From Cupriavidus pampae (GTDB lineage Bacteria; Pseudomonadota; Gammaproteobacteria; Burkholderiales; Burkholderiaceae): a DNA stretch of 64,000 bases. Shown here in pieces: positions 37,461 to 46,759 of the stretch (position 1 is its first letter; each line of letters opens with the position of its first letter). The DNA is taken from positions 186,001-250,000 of the forward strand of contig NZ_CAJZAG010000008.1 in assembly GCF_914271485.1 (NCBI RefSeq), given 5' to 3'. The notes under the pieces were generated by a model. That model searched no databases and was not told the DNA's origin. It worked only from the letters and a program-made list of their open reading frames with translations. A program made the translations under genes and the position numbers.

Positions 37461-37958
37461 TCAACCAGCCTTGGCGTGAGATACGCCGGTCGAGCCGAAG
37501 CCGCCCGCGCCGCGGGCGCTGTCTTCCGAGAACTCGGTCACCGTGGTGAACACCGGACGTAGCACCGGCACGAACATCATCTGCGCGATGCGCTCGCCGG
37601 GCTGGATCACGATCGGCTCGGTGCCGGGCGCATTGCGATTCCACACGCTCACCATGATCTGCCCCTGGTAATCGGCGTCGATCACGCCGATCGAGTTGCC
37701 GAGCACGAGGCCCTTCTTGTGGCCGAGACCCGAGCGCGGCACGATGGTCGCGGCCATGTACGGGTTGCCCATATGCACGGCGATGCCGGCCGGGATCAGT
37801 TGCGCGGGCGTGCCCGCTTCGATCGTGACCGGGGCGTCCACGCAGGCGTGCAGGTCGATGGCGGCAGCCATATCGCTCTGGTAGGCCGGCAGGCCCCAGT
37901 CGTTCAGGCGAGCGTCGAGAACCTTGATTTCGACGGATGGGTTCAGTGCAGCGGTCAT
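37461..37958 (-). CDS. dut: dUTP pyrophosphatase
   Basis: 165 aa trimeric dUTPase. Motifs in order: AAIDLHAC (1), PRSGLGHKKGLVL (2), GVIDADYQGQIMVSVWN (3), GERIAQMMF (4) and RGAGGFGSTG (5), all present. It hydrolyses dUTP to dUMP, keeping uracil out of DNA. ATG 37958. In many proteobacteria dut follows coaBC directly; here an LLM oxidoreductase gene lies between them. Confidence 0.97.
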   Translation of the reverse strand: MTAALNPSVEIKVLDARLNDWGLPAYQSDMAAAIDLHACVDAPVTIEAGTPAQLIPAGIAVHMGNPYMAATIVPRSGLGHKKGLVLGNSIGVIDADYQGQIMVSVWNRNAPGTEPIVIQPGERIAQMMFVPVLRPVFTTVTEFSEDSARGAGGFGSTGVSHAKAG

Positions 37959-38028
37959 GATTTCCGAATCAAAAAGCGAAAAGGTGCGATTGCAGGGGCG
38001 ATGGTAGCGCAGTCGCGGCGGCCACTGC

Positions 38029-39057
38029 CTATGCGTCGAGCTCGAACGCTTCCGCGAGCAACTGATAGGTACGCTGGCGTGCCGCATAGCTTGCGGTGAC
38101 GCTGAGCACGACCAGCTCGTCGGCGGCAAAACGCTCGCGCAACGCCAGCATCTGCTCGGTGACGACCTCGGGCGTACCGCAGATCGTGCGCGGACGTTCA
38201 CGCTCGATGATCATGCGGTCGCGCTCGGTGGGCGAAAAATCCTGTGCCTGTGCCAGCGAGGGGATCGGCGCGTTGATACCGTAGGCCATCTGCACGCGGC
38301 GGATATCGACCGCGCGCATGAGTTGGTCTGCCTCGGTCTGCGTGTCGGCGCAGATCACGAATACGGCCGCGGCGCTGTACGGAGTCTGCTCGTAGCCCGG
38401 CTCGAAGGTCTCGCGATACTGGCGTGCCACCGCGTGCCCATAGTGGGCGTTGATGAAGTGCGCGAACGCAAAGCGCACGCCAAGCTTCGCGGCGAGCGCG
38501 CCGCCGAAATCGCTCGAGCCGAGCACCCAGATTTCGGGGCGCGTATCGATGGCCGGCTGTAGCAGCACGCCATCGGCGATATGGCCGGGCGGCACCTCGC
38601 CGCTCAGCAGCCACGCCAGGTCCTGCACCTGCTCCGCAAACTGGTCGCCACGGTTGTAGTCGCCCATCGCCACCGCCTGCGCGGTGCGCATGTCGCCGCC
38701 GGGTGCGCGGCCCACGCCGAGGTCGATCCGGTTCGGAAACAGACCTTCGAGCATGCGGAATTGCTCGGCGACCTTGAACGGGCTGTAGTAGGGCAGCATG
38801 ACGCCGCCCGAACCGAGCCGGATGCGTCGCGTCACGCTGCCCAGGCGCGCGAGCATGACTTCGGGCGCGGGATTACACACGCCTTGCAGGCCATGATGTT
38901 CCGCGCACCAGTAACGCGTATAGCCGAGGTCATCGGCCATCTGCGCGAGATCCACGGTGGCGGCCAGCGCGTCGCGCGCGGTGTGGCCGGCGATTACCGG
39001 GCTTTGATCGAGGACGGACAGCCGCATACGCGGCTTGTCGTTCTGGGTAGCGGTCAT
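38029..39057 (-). CDS. LLM-class (luciferase-like) flavin-dependent oxidoreductase
   Basis: 342 aa TIM-barrel of the bacterial-luciferase superfamily, MsnO8-like: LSVLDQSPVIAG, YTRYWCAEHHGLQGVCNPAPE, IRLGSGGVMLPYYSPFKVAE, QFRMLEGLFPNRIDLGVGRAPGGD and EIWVLGSSDFGGALAAKLG. It probably uses reduced FMN or F420-like flavin chemistry to oxidise an unknown organic substrate. It sits between coaBC (23 bp) and dut (70 bp) on the same strand and so is expressed with them. Confidence 0.9.
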   Translation of the reverse strand: MTATQNDKPRMRLSVLDQSPVIAGHTARDALAATVDLAQMADDLGYTRYWCAEHHGLQGVCNPAPEVMLARLGSVTRRIRLGSGGVMLPYYSPFKVAEQFRMLEGLFPNRIDLGVGRAPGGDMRTAQAVAMGDYNRGDQFAEQVQDLAWLLSGEVPPGHIADGVLLQPAIDTRPEIWVLGSSDFGGALAAKLGVRFAFAHFINAHYGHAVARQYRETFEPGYEQTPYSAAAVFVICADTQTEADQLMRAVDIRRVQMAYGINAPIPSLAQAQDFSPTERDRMIIERERPRTICGTPEVVTEQMLALRERFAADELVVLSVTASYAARQRTYQLLAEAFELDA

Positions 39058-39080
39058 GCGGGGTCCCGGAGTGAGCGGTA

Positions 39081-40280
39081 TCAGGGCAGCTGGCGCGGCA
39101 GCCGATCGGCGATTGCGCTCACGAGCTGGCGTGCAAGCGCGAGCTTGTCCGCACGCGGCAGGCGCGTCATGCCATTGGCATCGAACAGCACGATCTCGTT
39201 ATCGTCCATGCCGAACGTGTGATGGCCGATGTTGCCGACCAGCAGTGGCACGCCCTTGCGGCGGCGTTTTTCCTCGCCGTACTGCGCAAGGTTTTCGCTC
39301 TCAGCCGCAAAGCCGACGCAGAACGGCGCGTTGGCACGCGCGGCGACGGTGGCGAGAATATCGGGGTTCTGCACGAACTGCAGCGTGGGCGTGTCGGTAT
39401 CGTTAGCCTTCTTGAGCTTCTGGTCCGAGACCGACGCGGGGCGCCAGTCCGCGACGGCGGCCACCGCGACAAACACGTCGATATCGCGCAATTGCGCGAG
39501 TACCGCGTCATGCATCTGTTGGGCGCTGCGCACATCGGTCCGCGCCACGCCACGTGGCGTCGGCAGCGCGGTGGGCCCGGCCACGAGTAGCACCTCGGCG
39601 CCCGCTTCGCGCGCGGCGCGCGCAATCGAGAAGCCCATCTTGCCCGAAGACAGATTGGTGATGCCGCGCACCGGATCGATCGCTTCAAACGTCGGCCCCG
39701 CCGTGATCAGCATGCGTTTGCCGACGAGCGTCTTGGGCTGGAAGAACGCGATCAGGTCTTCCACGATCTCTACGGGCTCGAGCATGCGGCCATCGCCGAT
39801 CTCGCCGCAGGCCTGGTCGCCACTGCCGGGACCGAGGATCGTCACGCCGTCCGCGCGCAGTTGCGCCGCGTTGCGCTGTGTGGCGGGTGCCGCCCACATC
39901 TGGCGGTTCATCGCCGGCGCCAGCAGCAGCGGGCAATCGCGCGCGATGCACAGCGTGGTCAGCAGATCGTCGCAAAGGCCATGCGCGAGGCGCGCCATGA
40001 GGTCCGTGGACGCGGGCGCGATCAGGATGGCATCGGCCTCGCGGGAGAGGTCGATATGCGCCATGTTGTTATCGACGCGCGCATCCCATTGGGACACGTA
40101 GACCGGGCGCCCGGACAGCGCCTGCATGGTGACCGGCGTGATGAAGTGCGTTGCCGCCTCGGTCATCGCCACCTGCACGGTGGCGCCGGCCTTGGTCAGC
40201 AGACGGACTACCTCGGCCGACTTGTAGCAGGCGATGCCGCCGGACAGGCCGAGGACGATGTGCTTGCCGCGCAGATCCAT
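39081..40280 (-). CDS. coaBC: Bifunctional phosphopantothenoylcysteine decarboxylase / phosphopantothenate-cysteine ligase
   Basis: 399 aa. The N-terminal CoaC flavoprotein domain (to about residue 185) has LSGGIACYKSAEVVRLL, HIDLSREADAILIAPAS and LAPAMNRQMW. The C-terminal CoaB domain starts MLITAGPTFEAIDPVRGITN and has SSGKMG and AVAAVADWRP. It converts 4'-phosphopantothenate to 4'-phosphopantetheine. It starts 132 bp after the lspA stop; a tandem repeat lies in that gap. Confidence 0.97.
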   Translation of the reverse strand: MDLRGKHIVLGLSGGIACYKSAEVVRLLTKAGATVQVAMTEAATHFITPVTMQALSGRPVYVSQWDARVDNNMAHIDLSREADAILIAPASTDLMARLAHGLCDDLLTTLCIARDCPLLLAPAMNRQMWAAPATQRNAAQLRADGVTILGPGSGDQACGEIGDGRMLEPVEIVEDLIAFFQPKTLVGKRMLITAGPTFEAIDPVRGITNLSSGKMGFSIARAAREAGAEVLLVAGPTALPTPRGVARTDVRSAQQMHDAVLAQLRDIDVFVAVAAVADWRPASVSDQKLKKANDTDTPTLQFVQNPDILATVAARANAPFCVGFAAESENLAQYGEEKRRRKGVPLLVGNIGHHTFGMDDNEIVLFDANGMTRLPRADKLALARQLVSAIADRLPRQLP

Positions 40281-40369
40281 GGAGAAGCTCTGTGGGAACG
40301 AAGATGGCGCATCATACCGCCGCCGTGCGCCACGTGCCGGACCCTCATTGGAGCGATCCGGCGGTGGCC

Positions 40370-40421
40370 GCGCTCAATGGCGGCGCTCAGTGGCGGCGCT
40401 CGGTGGCGTCGTTCAGTGACG
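40370..40421. repeat. 13-bp tandem repeat, four copies, at the lspA 3' end
   Basis: GCGCTCAATGGCG, GCGCTCAGTGGCG, GCGCTCGGTGGCG and TCGTTCAGTGACG in a row. The last and most divergent copy overlaps the lspA stop codon (40413-40415). Confidence 0.9.
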
Positions 40422-40967
40422 TCTGACCCGACGCAGCTCATCGACGATTAGCAGCACCGCGCCAACCGTGATGGCGCAGTCCGCGACGTTGAACGCCGGA
40501 AAGTGCGTATTGCGCAGGTGAAAGTCGAGAAAGTCGATCACGTGGCCATGCACGACACGATCGATCACGTTGCCGATGGCGCCGCCGAGGATCATCGAGA
40601 TCGCCAGGCAGAACATCTTCTGACCGTTATGGCGATACAGCAACCACACGATGAAGCCGGCCACCACCACCGCCAGTGCTGTGAAAAACCAGCGCTGCCA
40701 GCCGCCCGCATCCGCAAGGAAGCTGAACGCCGCGCCCTTGTTCCACACCAGCACGAGGTTGAAGAAGCTGGTGACCGGACGCGACTCGCCGTAGACGAAT
40801 GAACGACTGATCAGGATCTTGAAGAACTGGTCGAGAATGATCACCAGCACTGCAAAGGCCATCCACAGCAGCGGCGTGGTGCTGCTGCCGCGTGCGGCCT
40901 TGCCGTTGCCATTGCGCCCGGAAGGACGCGAAGGACGCGCGCGCGACGAGGACGAAGACGTTGCCAT
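40413..40967 (-). CDS. lspA: Prolipoprotein signal peptidase (SPase II)
   Basis: 184 aa. Four membrane segments follow a hydrophilic Ser/Arg/Gly-rich N-terminal extension of about 30 residues. The two catalytic Asp motifs are seen: GNVIDRVVHGHVIDFLDFH and FPAFNVADCAIT. It removes signal peptides from lipoproteins, such as the binding protein at the right edge of this window. Its ATG overlaps the ileS stop by 1 nt (TGATG), so translation is coupled. Confidence 0.97.
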   Translation of the reverse strand: MATSSSSSRARPSRPSGRNGNGKAARGSSTTPLLWMAFAVLVIILDQFFKILISRSFVYGESRPVTSFFNLVLVWNKGAAFSFLADAGGWQRWFFTALAVVVAGFIVWLLYRHNGQKMFCLAISMILGGAIGNVIDRVVHGHVIDFLDFHLRNTHFPAFNVADCAITVGAVLLIVDELRRVRRH

Positions 40968-43846
40968 CAGGCGTGACTCCTGTGTTCACCGGCGCCGAAC
41001 AGGTTGCTGTCGCAGCGGCCGCAGAGGGTGGGATGCGCGGGATCGTGACCGACGTCGGCACGATAGTGCCAGCAGCGCTCGCACTTGGCGTGCGCGGACG
41101 GCGTGACCGTGACCAGCAGGTCGCCACCATCCGGCGCGGGCGTGACCTTGGCCGCGGACGTCAGCAGTACGAAGCGCAGGTCGTCGGCGAGGCTCTGCAG
41201 CGCGGCCAGTACTGGGCCGCCCGCGGCGATCGTGACTTCCGCCTGCAGCGACGAACCGATCTCGCCCTCGACGCGCACGGCCTCGAGCTGCTTGGTCACC
41301 TCGGCGCGCACCGCGCGGATCTCGTGCCATTTCTGCAGCAGGTCGTCCGCGTCGTCAACGGTCGGCACCGCGTAGTACGTGCTCGTGAAGATCGTGTCCG
41401 TGTGCTCGGTGCCGTGGGCGAAGATCTGCCAGGCTTCCTCGGCAGTGAACGACAGGAACGGTGCCATCCAGTGCAGCATCGCCTGCGTGATGTGATACAG
41501 CGCGTTCTGCGCGGCACGGCGTGCCTGCGAGTTCGGCGCGGTCGTGTACAGGCGATCCTTGAGCACGTCGAGGTAGAAGCCGCCGAGGTCTTCGGAGCAG
41601 AACGTCTGCAGCTTGGCCACCACCGGGTGGAACTCGTAGCCTTCGTAGTGCGACAGCACTTCCTTCTGCAGGCGCTCGGTCAGCGCCACGGCGTAGCGGT
41701 CGATCTCGAGCCATTCCGACGGCGGCAGCGCATGCTGCGCGTGGTCGTAGTCGGTCAGGTTCGACAGCAGGAAGCGCAGCGTGTTGCGGATGCGGCGATA
41801 GCCCTCGACCACGCGCTTCAGGATCTCGTCGGAGATCGACAGCTCGCCCGAGTAATCGGTGGAGGCCACCCACAGGCGGATGATCTCGGCACCCATCTTG
41901 TTGGCGATGTCCTGCGGCGACACCGTGTTGCCAACCGACTTCGACATCTTGCGGCCTTCACCATCGACGGTGAAGCCGTGCGTGAGCAGCGCCTTGTAGG
42001 GCGGCTTGCCGTACAGCATCGAGGCGGTCAGCAGCGACGAGTGGAACCAGCCGCGATGCTGGTCCGAGCCCTCGAGGTACAGGTCCGCGAGGCGGCCATC
42101 CGGCTCGTCAGCGGAGGGATCGTAGAGGTCGTCACGATGCGAGCCGCGGATCACGGTCCAGTGCGTGGTGCCCGAGTCGAACCACACGTCGAGCGTGTCG
42201 CGATTCTTCTCGTAGAACGCGGCCTCGTCGCCGAGCAGTTCCTTCGGATCGAGCGTCTGCCAGGCTTCGATACCGTGCTGGGCCACGCGCTTCGCGACTT
42301 CTTCCAGCAGCTCGGGCGTGCGCGGATGCAGGGCACCGGTCTCCTTGTGCAGGAAGAATGCCATCGGCACACCCCACTGGCGCTGACGCGAGAGGGTCCA
42401 GTCCGGGCGATGCGCGATCATGTTGTGCAGGCGCTGCTTGCCCCACGCCGGGTAGAACTCGGTGGCCTCGATGCCCGCCAGCGCGGTCTCGCGCAGCGTC
42501 GGGCCATCGTTGGTGGGGACCACGTCCATGCCCGCGAACCACTGCGACGTGGCGCGGTAGATGATCGGCGTCTTGTGACGCCAGCAGTGCATGTAGCTGT
42601 GCTCGTACTTGTGCGAGTTGAACAGGTTGCCCGACTGCTTCAGTACCTCGACGATCTTCGGATTGGCGTCCCAGATCATCATGCCGCCGAACAGCGGCAG
42701 CGTGCTGGCGTAGACGCCATCGCCCATCACGGGGCTGATGATGTCGGCGTCGGGCATGCCATGCGCCTTGCAGGACTGGAAATCTTCCACGCCATACGCG
42801 GGCGCCGAATGCACGATGCCCGAGCCGGTGTCGATGGTCACGTAGTCGCCGAGGTAGATCGGCGACAGGCGGTCGTAGCCGGCATCCATCTTCGCGAGCG
42901 GATGATGGAAGCGGATTTCCGACAGTGCCTCGCCGCGCGCGGTGGCGACGACGGTGCCTTCGAGGCCGTAGGTCTTGAGCTGTTCCTCGACGCGCTCGGT
43001 GGCCAGGATCAGGTAGCCGCGCGGCGTATCGACCAGCGCGTACTCAACCTCGGGATGCACGTTGAGCGCCTGGTTCGACGGGATCGTCCAGGGCGTGGTG
43101 GTCCAGATCACGATCCAGCCCGGCTTCGCCTGCAACTGGGCCAGGGGCACATGGAAGGCGTGCGCGAGCTTGTCGGTATCGGCGAACGGGAAGCCGACGT
43201 CGATCGACAGGTCGACCTTGTCCTTGTACTCGACTTCGGCCTCGGCCAGCGCGGAGCCGCAGTCGAAGCACCAGTTCACGGGCTTGAGGCCGCGGAACAC
43301 GTAGCCTTTCTCCATGATCTTGCCGAGCGCGCGCAGTTCATCCGCCTCGTTGCTGAAGTTCATGGTCAGGTACGGATGCGCCCAGTCCCCGAGCACGCCG
43401 AGGCGCTCGAAGTCCTTCATCTGGCGCGCGATCTGCTCGGTGGCGTAGGCGCGCGCCTTGGCCTGGACTTCCTGCACTGGCAGGCCCTTGCCGAACTGCT
43501 TTTCGATCTGGATCTCGATCGGCATGCCATGGCAGTCCCAGCCCGGCACGTACACGGCGTCCAGGCCCGTCAGGCCGCGCGCTTTCACGATCATGTCCTT
43601 CAGGACCTTGTTGACCGCGTGGCCGATGTGGATGTCACCGTTCGCATACGGCGGGCCGTCGTGCAGCACGAACTTCTTCGCGCCCTTGCGGGCCGCGCGA
43701 ATCTTCTTGTAGAGCTGCTTGTCCTGCCATTGCTTGACCCACAGCGGCTCGCGCTTGGGCAGGTCGCCGCGCATGGGGAACGATGTTTCCAGCAGGTTGA
43801 CCGGATACTTGCTTTTCTCGGGCTTGGCGCGTTTGTCGTCGGACAT
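40967..43846 (-). CDS. ileS: Isoleucyl-tRNA synthetase
   Basis: 959 aa class I synthetase. Its HIGH motif is in YANGDIHIGHAVNKVLKD and its KMSKS motif is GRKMSKSVGN. The editing (CP1) domain lies between them. The C-terminal zinc module is CERCWHYRADVGHD and CGRCDSNL. It starts at ATG 43846 and is translationally coupled to lspA. ribF is 124 bp upstream on the same strand, giving the common ribF-ileS-lspA order. Confidence 0.99.
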   Translation of the reverse strand: MSDDKRAKPEKSKYPVNLLETSFPMRGDLPKREPLWVKQWQDKQLYKKIRAARKGAKKFVLHDGPPYANGDIHIGHAVNKVLKDMIVKARGLTGLDAVYVPGWDCHGMPIEIQIEKQFGKGLPVQEVQAKARAYATEQIARQMKDFERLGVLGDWAHPYLTMNFSNEADELRALGKIMEKGYVFRGLKPVNWCFDCGSALAEAEVEYKDKVDLSIDVGFPFADTDKLAHAFHVPLAQLQAKPGWIVIWTTTPWTIPSNQALNVHPEVEYALVDTPRGYLILATERVEEQLKTYGLEGTVVATARGEALSEIRFHHPLAKMDAGYDRLSPIYLGDYVTIDTGSGIVHSAPAYGVEDFQSCKAHGMPDADIISPVMGDGVYASTLPLFGGMMIWDANPKIVEVLKQSGNLFNSHKYEHSYMHCWRHKTPIIYRATSQWFAGMDVVPTNDGPTLRETALAGIEATEFYPAWGKQRLHNMIAHRPDWTLSRQRQWGVPMAFFLHKETGALHPRTPELLEEVAKRVAQHGIEAWQTLDPKELLGDEAAFYEKNRDTLDVWFDSGTTHWTVIRGSHRDDLYDPSADEPDGRLADLYLEGSDQHRGWFHSSLLTASMLYGKPPYKALLTHGFTVDGEGRKMSKSVGNTVSPQDIANKMGAEIIRLWVASTDYSGELSISDEILKRVVEGYRRIRNTLRFLLSNLTDYDHAQHALPPSEWLEIDRYAVALTERLQKEVLSHYEGYEFHPVVAKLQTFCSEDLGGFYLDVLKDRLYTTAPNSQARRAAQNALYHITQAMLHWMAPFLSFTAEEAWQIFAHGTEHTDTIFTSTYYAVPTVDDADDLLQKWHEIRAVRAEVTKQLEAVRVEGEIGSSLQAEVTIAAGGPVLAALQSLADDLRFVLLTSAAKVTPAPDGGDLLVTVTPSAHAKCERCWHYRADVGHDPAHPTLCGRCDSNLFGAGEHRSHA

Positions 43847-43970
43847 GTCTTGATTCTCGGCAATACAGCAGGGCGCGGCGGAAGGTCGATCGCCGCGCGA
43901 TCATTCGGGTAACTGACGGGTAAGGCAGGGGGTGGCGGGCCACCGACGCCGCAGTGCGGCATCGGCTCCG

Positions 43971-44936
43971 CTACCTAATTCGATCGGTCGCCGACGTGGC
44001 ATCGGGCGCGGTCAGGCCGAAAAACGCACGGGCGTCGGCACTGTCCTTGGCGATGGCGGCGGTCAGCTCGTCCAGACTGTCGAAGCGCGCTTCGTCGCGC
44101 AGCTTCTTCATGAACTCCACGCGCACGAGCTTGCCGTAGAGATTGGCATTGAAGTCGAACAGATGCACCTCCAGCAGCACGCGGCCGGCGTCTTCGATGG
44201 TCGGACGCACGCCGATGCTGGCCACGCCCGGCAATGGCCGCTCCGCGAGGCCGTGCACCTGCACCACGAAGATGCCGTTGACGGCCGGACGCTTGTGCGA
44301 GATGCGCAGGTTGAGCGTGGGAAAACCGAGGTCGCGGCCCAGCTTGCGGCCATGGATCACGTGGCCGCTGATTGCGTAGCCATGGCCCAGCAGTCGCCGC
44401 GCGTGTTCGAGATCGCCATCCTCGAGCGCCTGGCGCACCGCCGAACTCGAGATCCGCACGCCGCCTTCCGACACCGAGCCCATTTGCTCGACATCGAAGC
44501 CGTACTGCTGACCCGCGTCGCGCAGAAAGTCCACGTCGCCGGCGCGGCGCGCGCCAAAACGAAAATCGTCGCCCACCAACACCCAGCGCGTATGCAGGCC
44601 ATGCCAGAGCACGTTCTCGACGAACGCCTGCGGCGACTGGCTGGCGAAGTGGGCATTGAAGTGCTCTACCACCACGCGATCCACGCCGTTGGCGCGCAGC
44701 GCGTCGAGCTTGTCGCGCAGCAGCGCGATGCGCTTGGGCGCACGATCCGGCGTGAAGAACTCGCGCGGATGCGGCTCGAAGGTCATCACGCACAGTGGCA
44801 GGCCCCGCGCGTCGGCGGCCGCACGGGCGCGCGCGAGCAGCGACTGGTGGCCGCGGTGCACACCGTCGAAATTGCCGATGGTGAGCGCGCAGGGCGCCCG
44901 GCTTTCGGCGTTGGGCAGGCCGCGGAAGACTTTCAC
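43971..44936 (-). CDS. ribF: Bifunctional riboflavin kinase / FAD synthetase
   Basis: 321 aa. The N-terminal FMN adenylyltransferase has LTIGNFDGVHRGHQSLL and WVLVGDDFRFG, and ISSSAVRQAL. The C-terminal riboflavin kinase has GHVIHGRKLGRDLGFPTLNL. It makes FMN and FAD and is essential. The start is GTG 44936 (reading MKVFRGLPNAESRAPCALTI), without an obvious Shine-Dalgarno. The frame stays open back into the group II intron, whose 3' end lies only about 20-25 nt upstream, so the native leader has been interrupted. In the uninterrupted locus the TATAAT at 47688-47693 would have been close to this start. Confidence 0.97.
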   Translation of the reverse strand: MKVFRGLPNAESRAPCALTIGNFDGVHRGHQSLLARARAAADARGLPLCVMTFEPHPREFFTPDRAPKRIALLRDKLDALRANGVDRVVVEHFNAHFASQSPQAFVENVLWHGLHTRWVLVGDDFRFGARRAGDVDFLRDAGQQYGFDVEQMGSVSEGGVRISSSAVRQALEDGDLEHARRLLGHGYAISGHVIHGRKLGRDLGFPTLNLRISHKRPAVNGIFVVQVHGLAERPLPGVASIGVRPTIEDAGRVLLEVHLFDFNANLYGKLVRVEFMKKLRDEARFDSLDELTAAIAKDSADARAFFGLTAPDATSATDRIR

Positions 44937-44960
44937 GAGGACGGCGGAAAAGCGATTCGG

Positions 44961-45036
44961 GGGAGGGTAGGGACAGGTCATTGCTGACCCATCCCCCCCT
45001 AAGAACCGTACGTGCGAGTTTCCCCGCATACGGCTC
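44961..45036 (-). ncRNA. Group II intron domains V and VI
   Basis: Domain V (45036-45003) is an uninterrupted 34-nt hairpin of the standard form. Domain VI follows after TTA: seven G pair with CCC, U and CCC around a bulged A (44968), and GGTCA-GCAA-TGACC forms the tip. Both the catalytic core and the branch point look intact. Confidence 0.85.
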
Positions 45037-45055
45037 AAGCCTTTACAAAGCCCGG

Positions 45056-46759
45056 TCAAACGACCGGGGCCGGTTTCATTACGAACAAACCATGATTATG
45101 CACTTGGACATGACAGCTTGGATGCAACAGCACTCGATTCCCTAGGACGTCCGAGCCACCGCGAACGCGGTGTTCGATGTGGTGGTCGTGCCACCCCGTT
45201 TCTTTGGTCATCTTGCACTGACACAACGCGCACAAGCCCTGCTGAGACATGTACAGCTTCACCCATTGCTTCCGATGCGACATGCTGTTCTGCATGCGCT
45301 CTTGGCGTAGGGCTTCCCCATACATCTCGTCGGCGGGGTCAAAGGGGTGGTAATCCCCCTTGATCTTCTTGTGGCGCTGGATGGCGGTTGCGGGTAACGA
45401 GTACAACTCCATCCAATCCCGACTGCCGTCGTCTTTCTTCGCTGCGGCCCTGAACACCCAAGTCCGATCCCCAACGGTCGCGAAGTACTTCTGTCGCAAC
45501 CAGTCAGCTTTCTTCTTCGGGTGACGCCGTTTCGCCCATCGCCATAGGGCACGGAATACGTCGTGCTCCAAACGAGTGAACGTTGCCTTGGCTACTACCG
45601 GGCTGTGATACTGCGCCCACCCCCGTAGCATCGGGTTCAGCAAGCGAATTAGCTCCGTCTGCTTTACCGTCTTGTTGGTGCTGATGACCTCTTTCACTTT
45701 GCGGTAGAACGTCTGCACATTCTTCCGGCTCGGCTTGATGAGCAGCGTTCCCGAGTACTTCCGGAAATTCCACCCCAAGAAGTCAAAGCCTTGGTCGATG
45801 CGAACGATCCGCGTTTTCTCCTCGGATAGCGTCAGTCCCCGATTTGCAAGGAACTGCTCCACCCATGGTCGCACCTCGGTCTCTAACAACTCCGGCGTAT
45901 TGCCGGTGATCACGAAGTCGTCCGCGTATCGCACTACGTTGACTTTTAGCTTCTTCGAGTTGGCGACTCCTAGCTTTGTCCCGAGGAACTTGACTAGTTG
46001 TTTTTCCAACCCATTCAGCGCCACATTGGCCAATGTGGGGGAAATAATGCCCCCCTGTGGCGTTCCGGCGTCGGTCGCCTGAAACTGACCTTGAAAAACC
46101 ACGCCAGCTTTCAACCACTTCCGAAGGATCGACGTGTCCATGCGGACATTGCGCTCCAGCCAGTCGTGACTGATATGGTCAAAGCATCCTTTGATATCCG
46201 CTTCCAAGATCCATTGGGCCGAAGCCTTTTTGGACAGGTTGAGGAATAGCTGGGACATGGCGTCCGCGGTAGAGCGATTGAGTCGAAACCCATAAGAGTT
46301 CGGATCGCTTGTTCCCTCGGATACCGGTTCCAGCGCCAACAGGTGTAAGGCCTGCATGGCTCGGTCCAGCATGGTCGGAATGCCTAGTGGGCGTTCCTTC
46401 CCGTTGGCCTTGGGGATAAAGACCCGCCGCAATGGCAGGGGCCGATATCCACGGCGCTTTAACCGCTCAATGGCTGCCCATCGAGCTTCAGGCGAGTCCC
46501 ACAGTTCACGATCGACGCCTGCCGTTCGCTTACCTTGGTTCTCCGTCACTCGCCGCACCGCCGATGCCTTGGCGGAGAACGAGCGGGTCAGAGACCGTTG
46601 CAAGGCTTTCACCCTGCGCCAGTCCCCTTCCTTTGTTGCCTTCGCAATTCTGATCTGCATCGCCCGGACGTTCCGTTCCACTTGGCGCCATCGAATGGCA
46701 TCCCAGCTTGGCGGTGCGCCGGAGAGCGCAGAATCATTGTTGCCAATAATTGCTTCCAT
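45056..46759 (-). CDS. ltrA: Group II intron reverse transcriptase/maturase with HNH endonuclease
   Basis: 567 aa, intact. Reverse transcriptase domain (about residues 70-330): RVFIPKANGKERPLGIPTML, SYGFRLNRST, EADIKGCFDHI (first catalytic Asp), GTPQGGIISPTLANVAL and RYADDF with the YADD box at 278-281. The maturase (X) domain follows at about 345-430 (LLNPMLRGWAQYHS). The HNH nuclease is at about 508-555: CALCQCKM, WHDHHIEHRVRGGSD, LLHPSCHVQVH. It supports splicing and retrohoming of its own intron. AGGAGAG precedes ATG 46759. All catalytic motifs are present, so the intron is probably mobile. Confidence 0.97.
   Translation of the reverse strand: MEAIIGNNDSALSGAPPSWDAIRWRQVERNVRAMQIRIAKATKEGDWRRVKALQRSLTRSFSAKASAVRRVTENQGKRTAGVDRELWDSPEARWAAIERLKRRGYRPLPLRRVFIPKANGKERPLGIPTMLDRAMQALHLLALEPVSEGTSDPNSYGFRLNRSTADAMSQLFLNLSKKASAQWILEADIKGCFDHISHDWLERNVRMDTSILRKWLKAGVVFQGQFQATDAGTPQGGIISPTLANVALNGLEKQLVKFLGTKLGVANSKKLKVNVVRYADDFVITGNTPELLETEVRPWVEQFLANRGLTLSEEKTRIVRIDQGFDFLGWNFRKYSGTLLIKPSRKNVQTFYRKVKEVISTNKTVKQTELIRLLNPMLRGWAQYHSPVVAKATFTRLEHDVFRALWRWAKRRHPKKKADWLRQKYFATVGDRTWVFRAAAKKDDGSRDWMELYSLPATAIQRHKKIKGDYHPFDPADEMYGEALRQERMQNSMSHRKQWVKLYMSQQGLCALCQCKMTKETGWHDHHIEHRVRGGSDVLGNRVLLHPSCHVQVHNHGLFVMKPAPVV

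Noticed and set aside
40892..43912. A 1006-codon open frame antisense to ileS and lspA
   Set aside because: Shadow of the high-GC third-position bias in ileS; no recognisable protein features.
43939..43970. Hairpins after the ribF stop as a terminator separating ribF from ileS
   Set aside because: Stable stems but no T run on the minus strand; ribF-ileS are normally co-transcribed.
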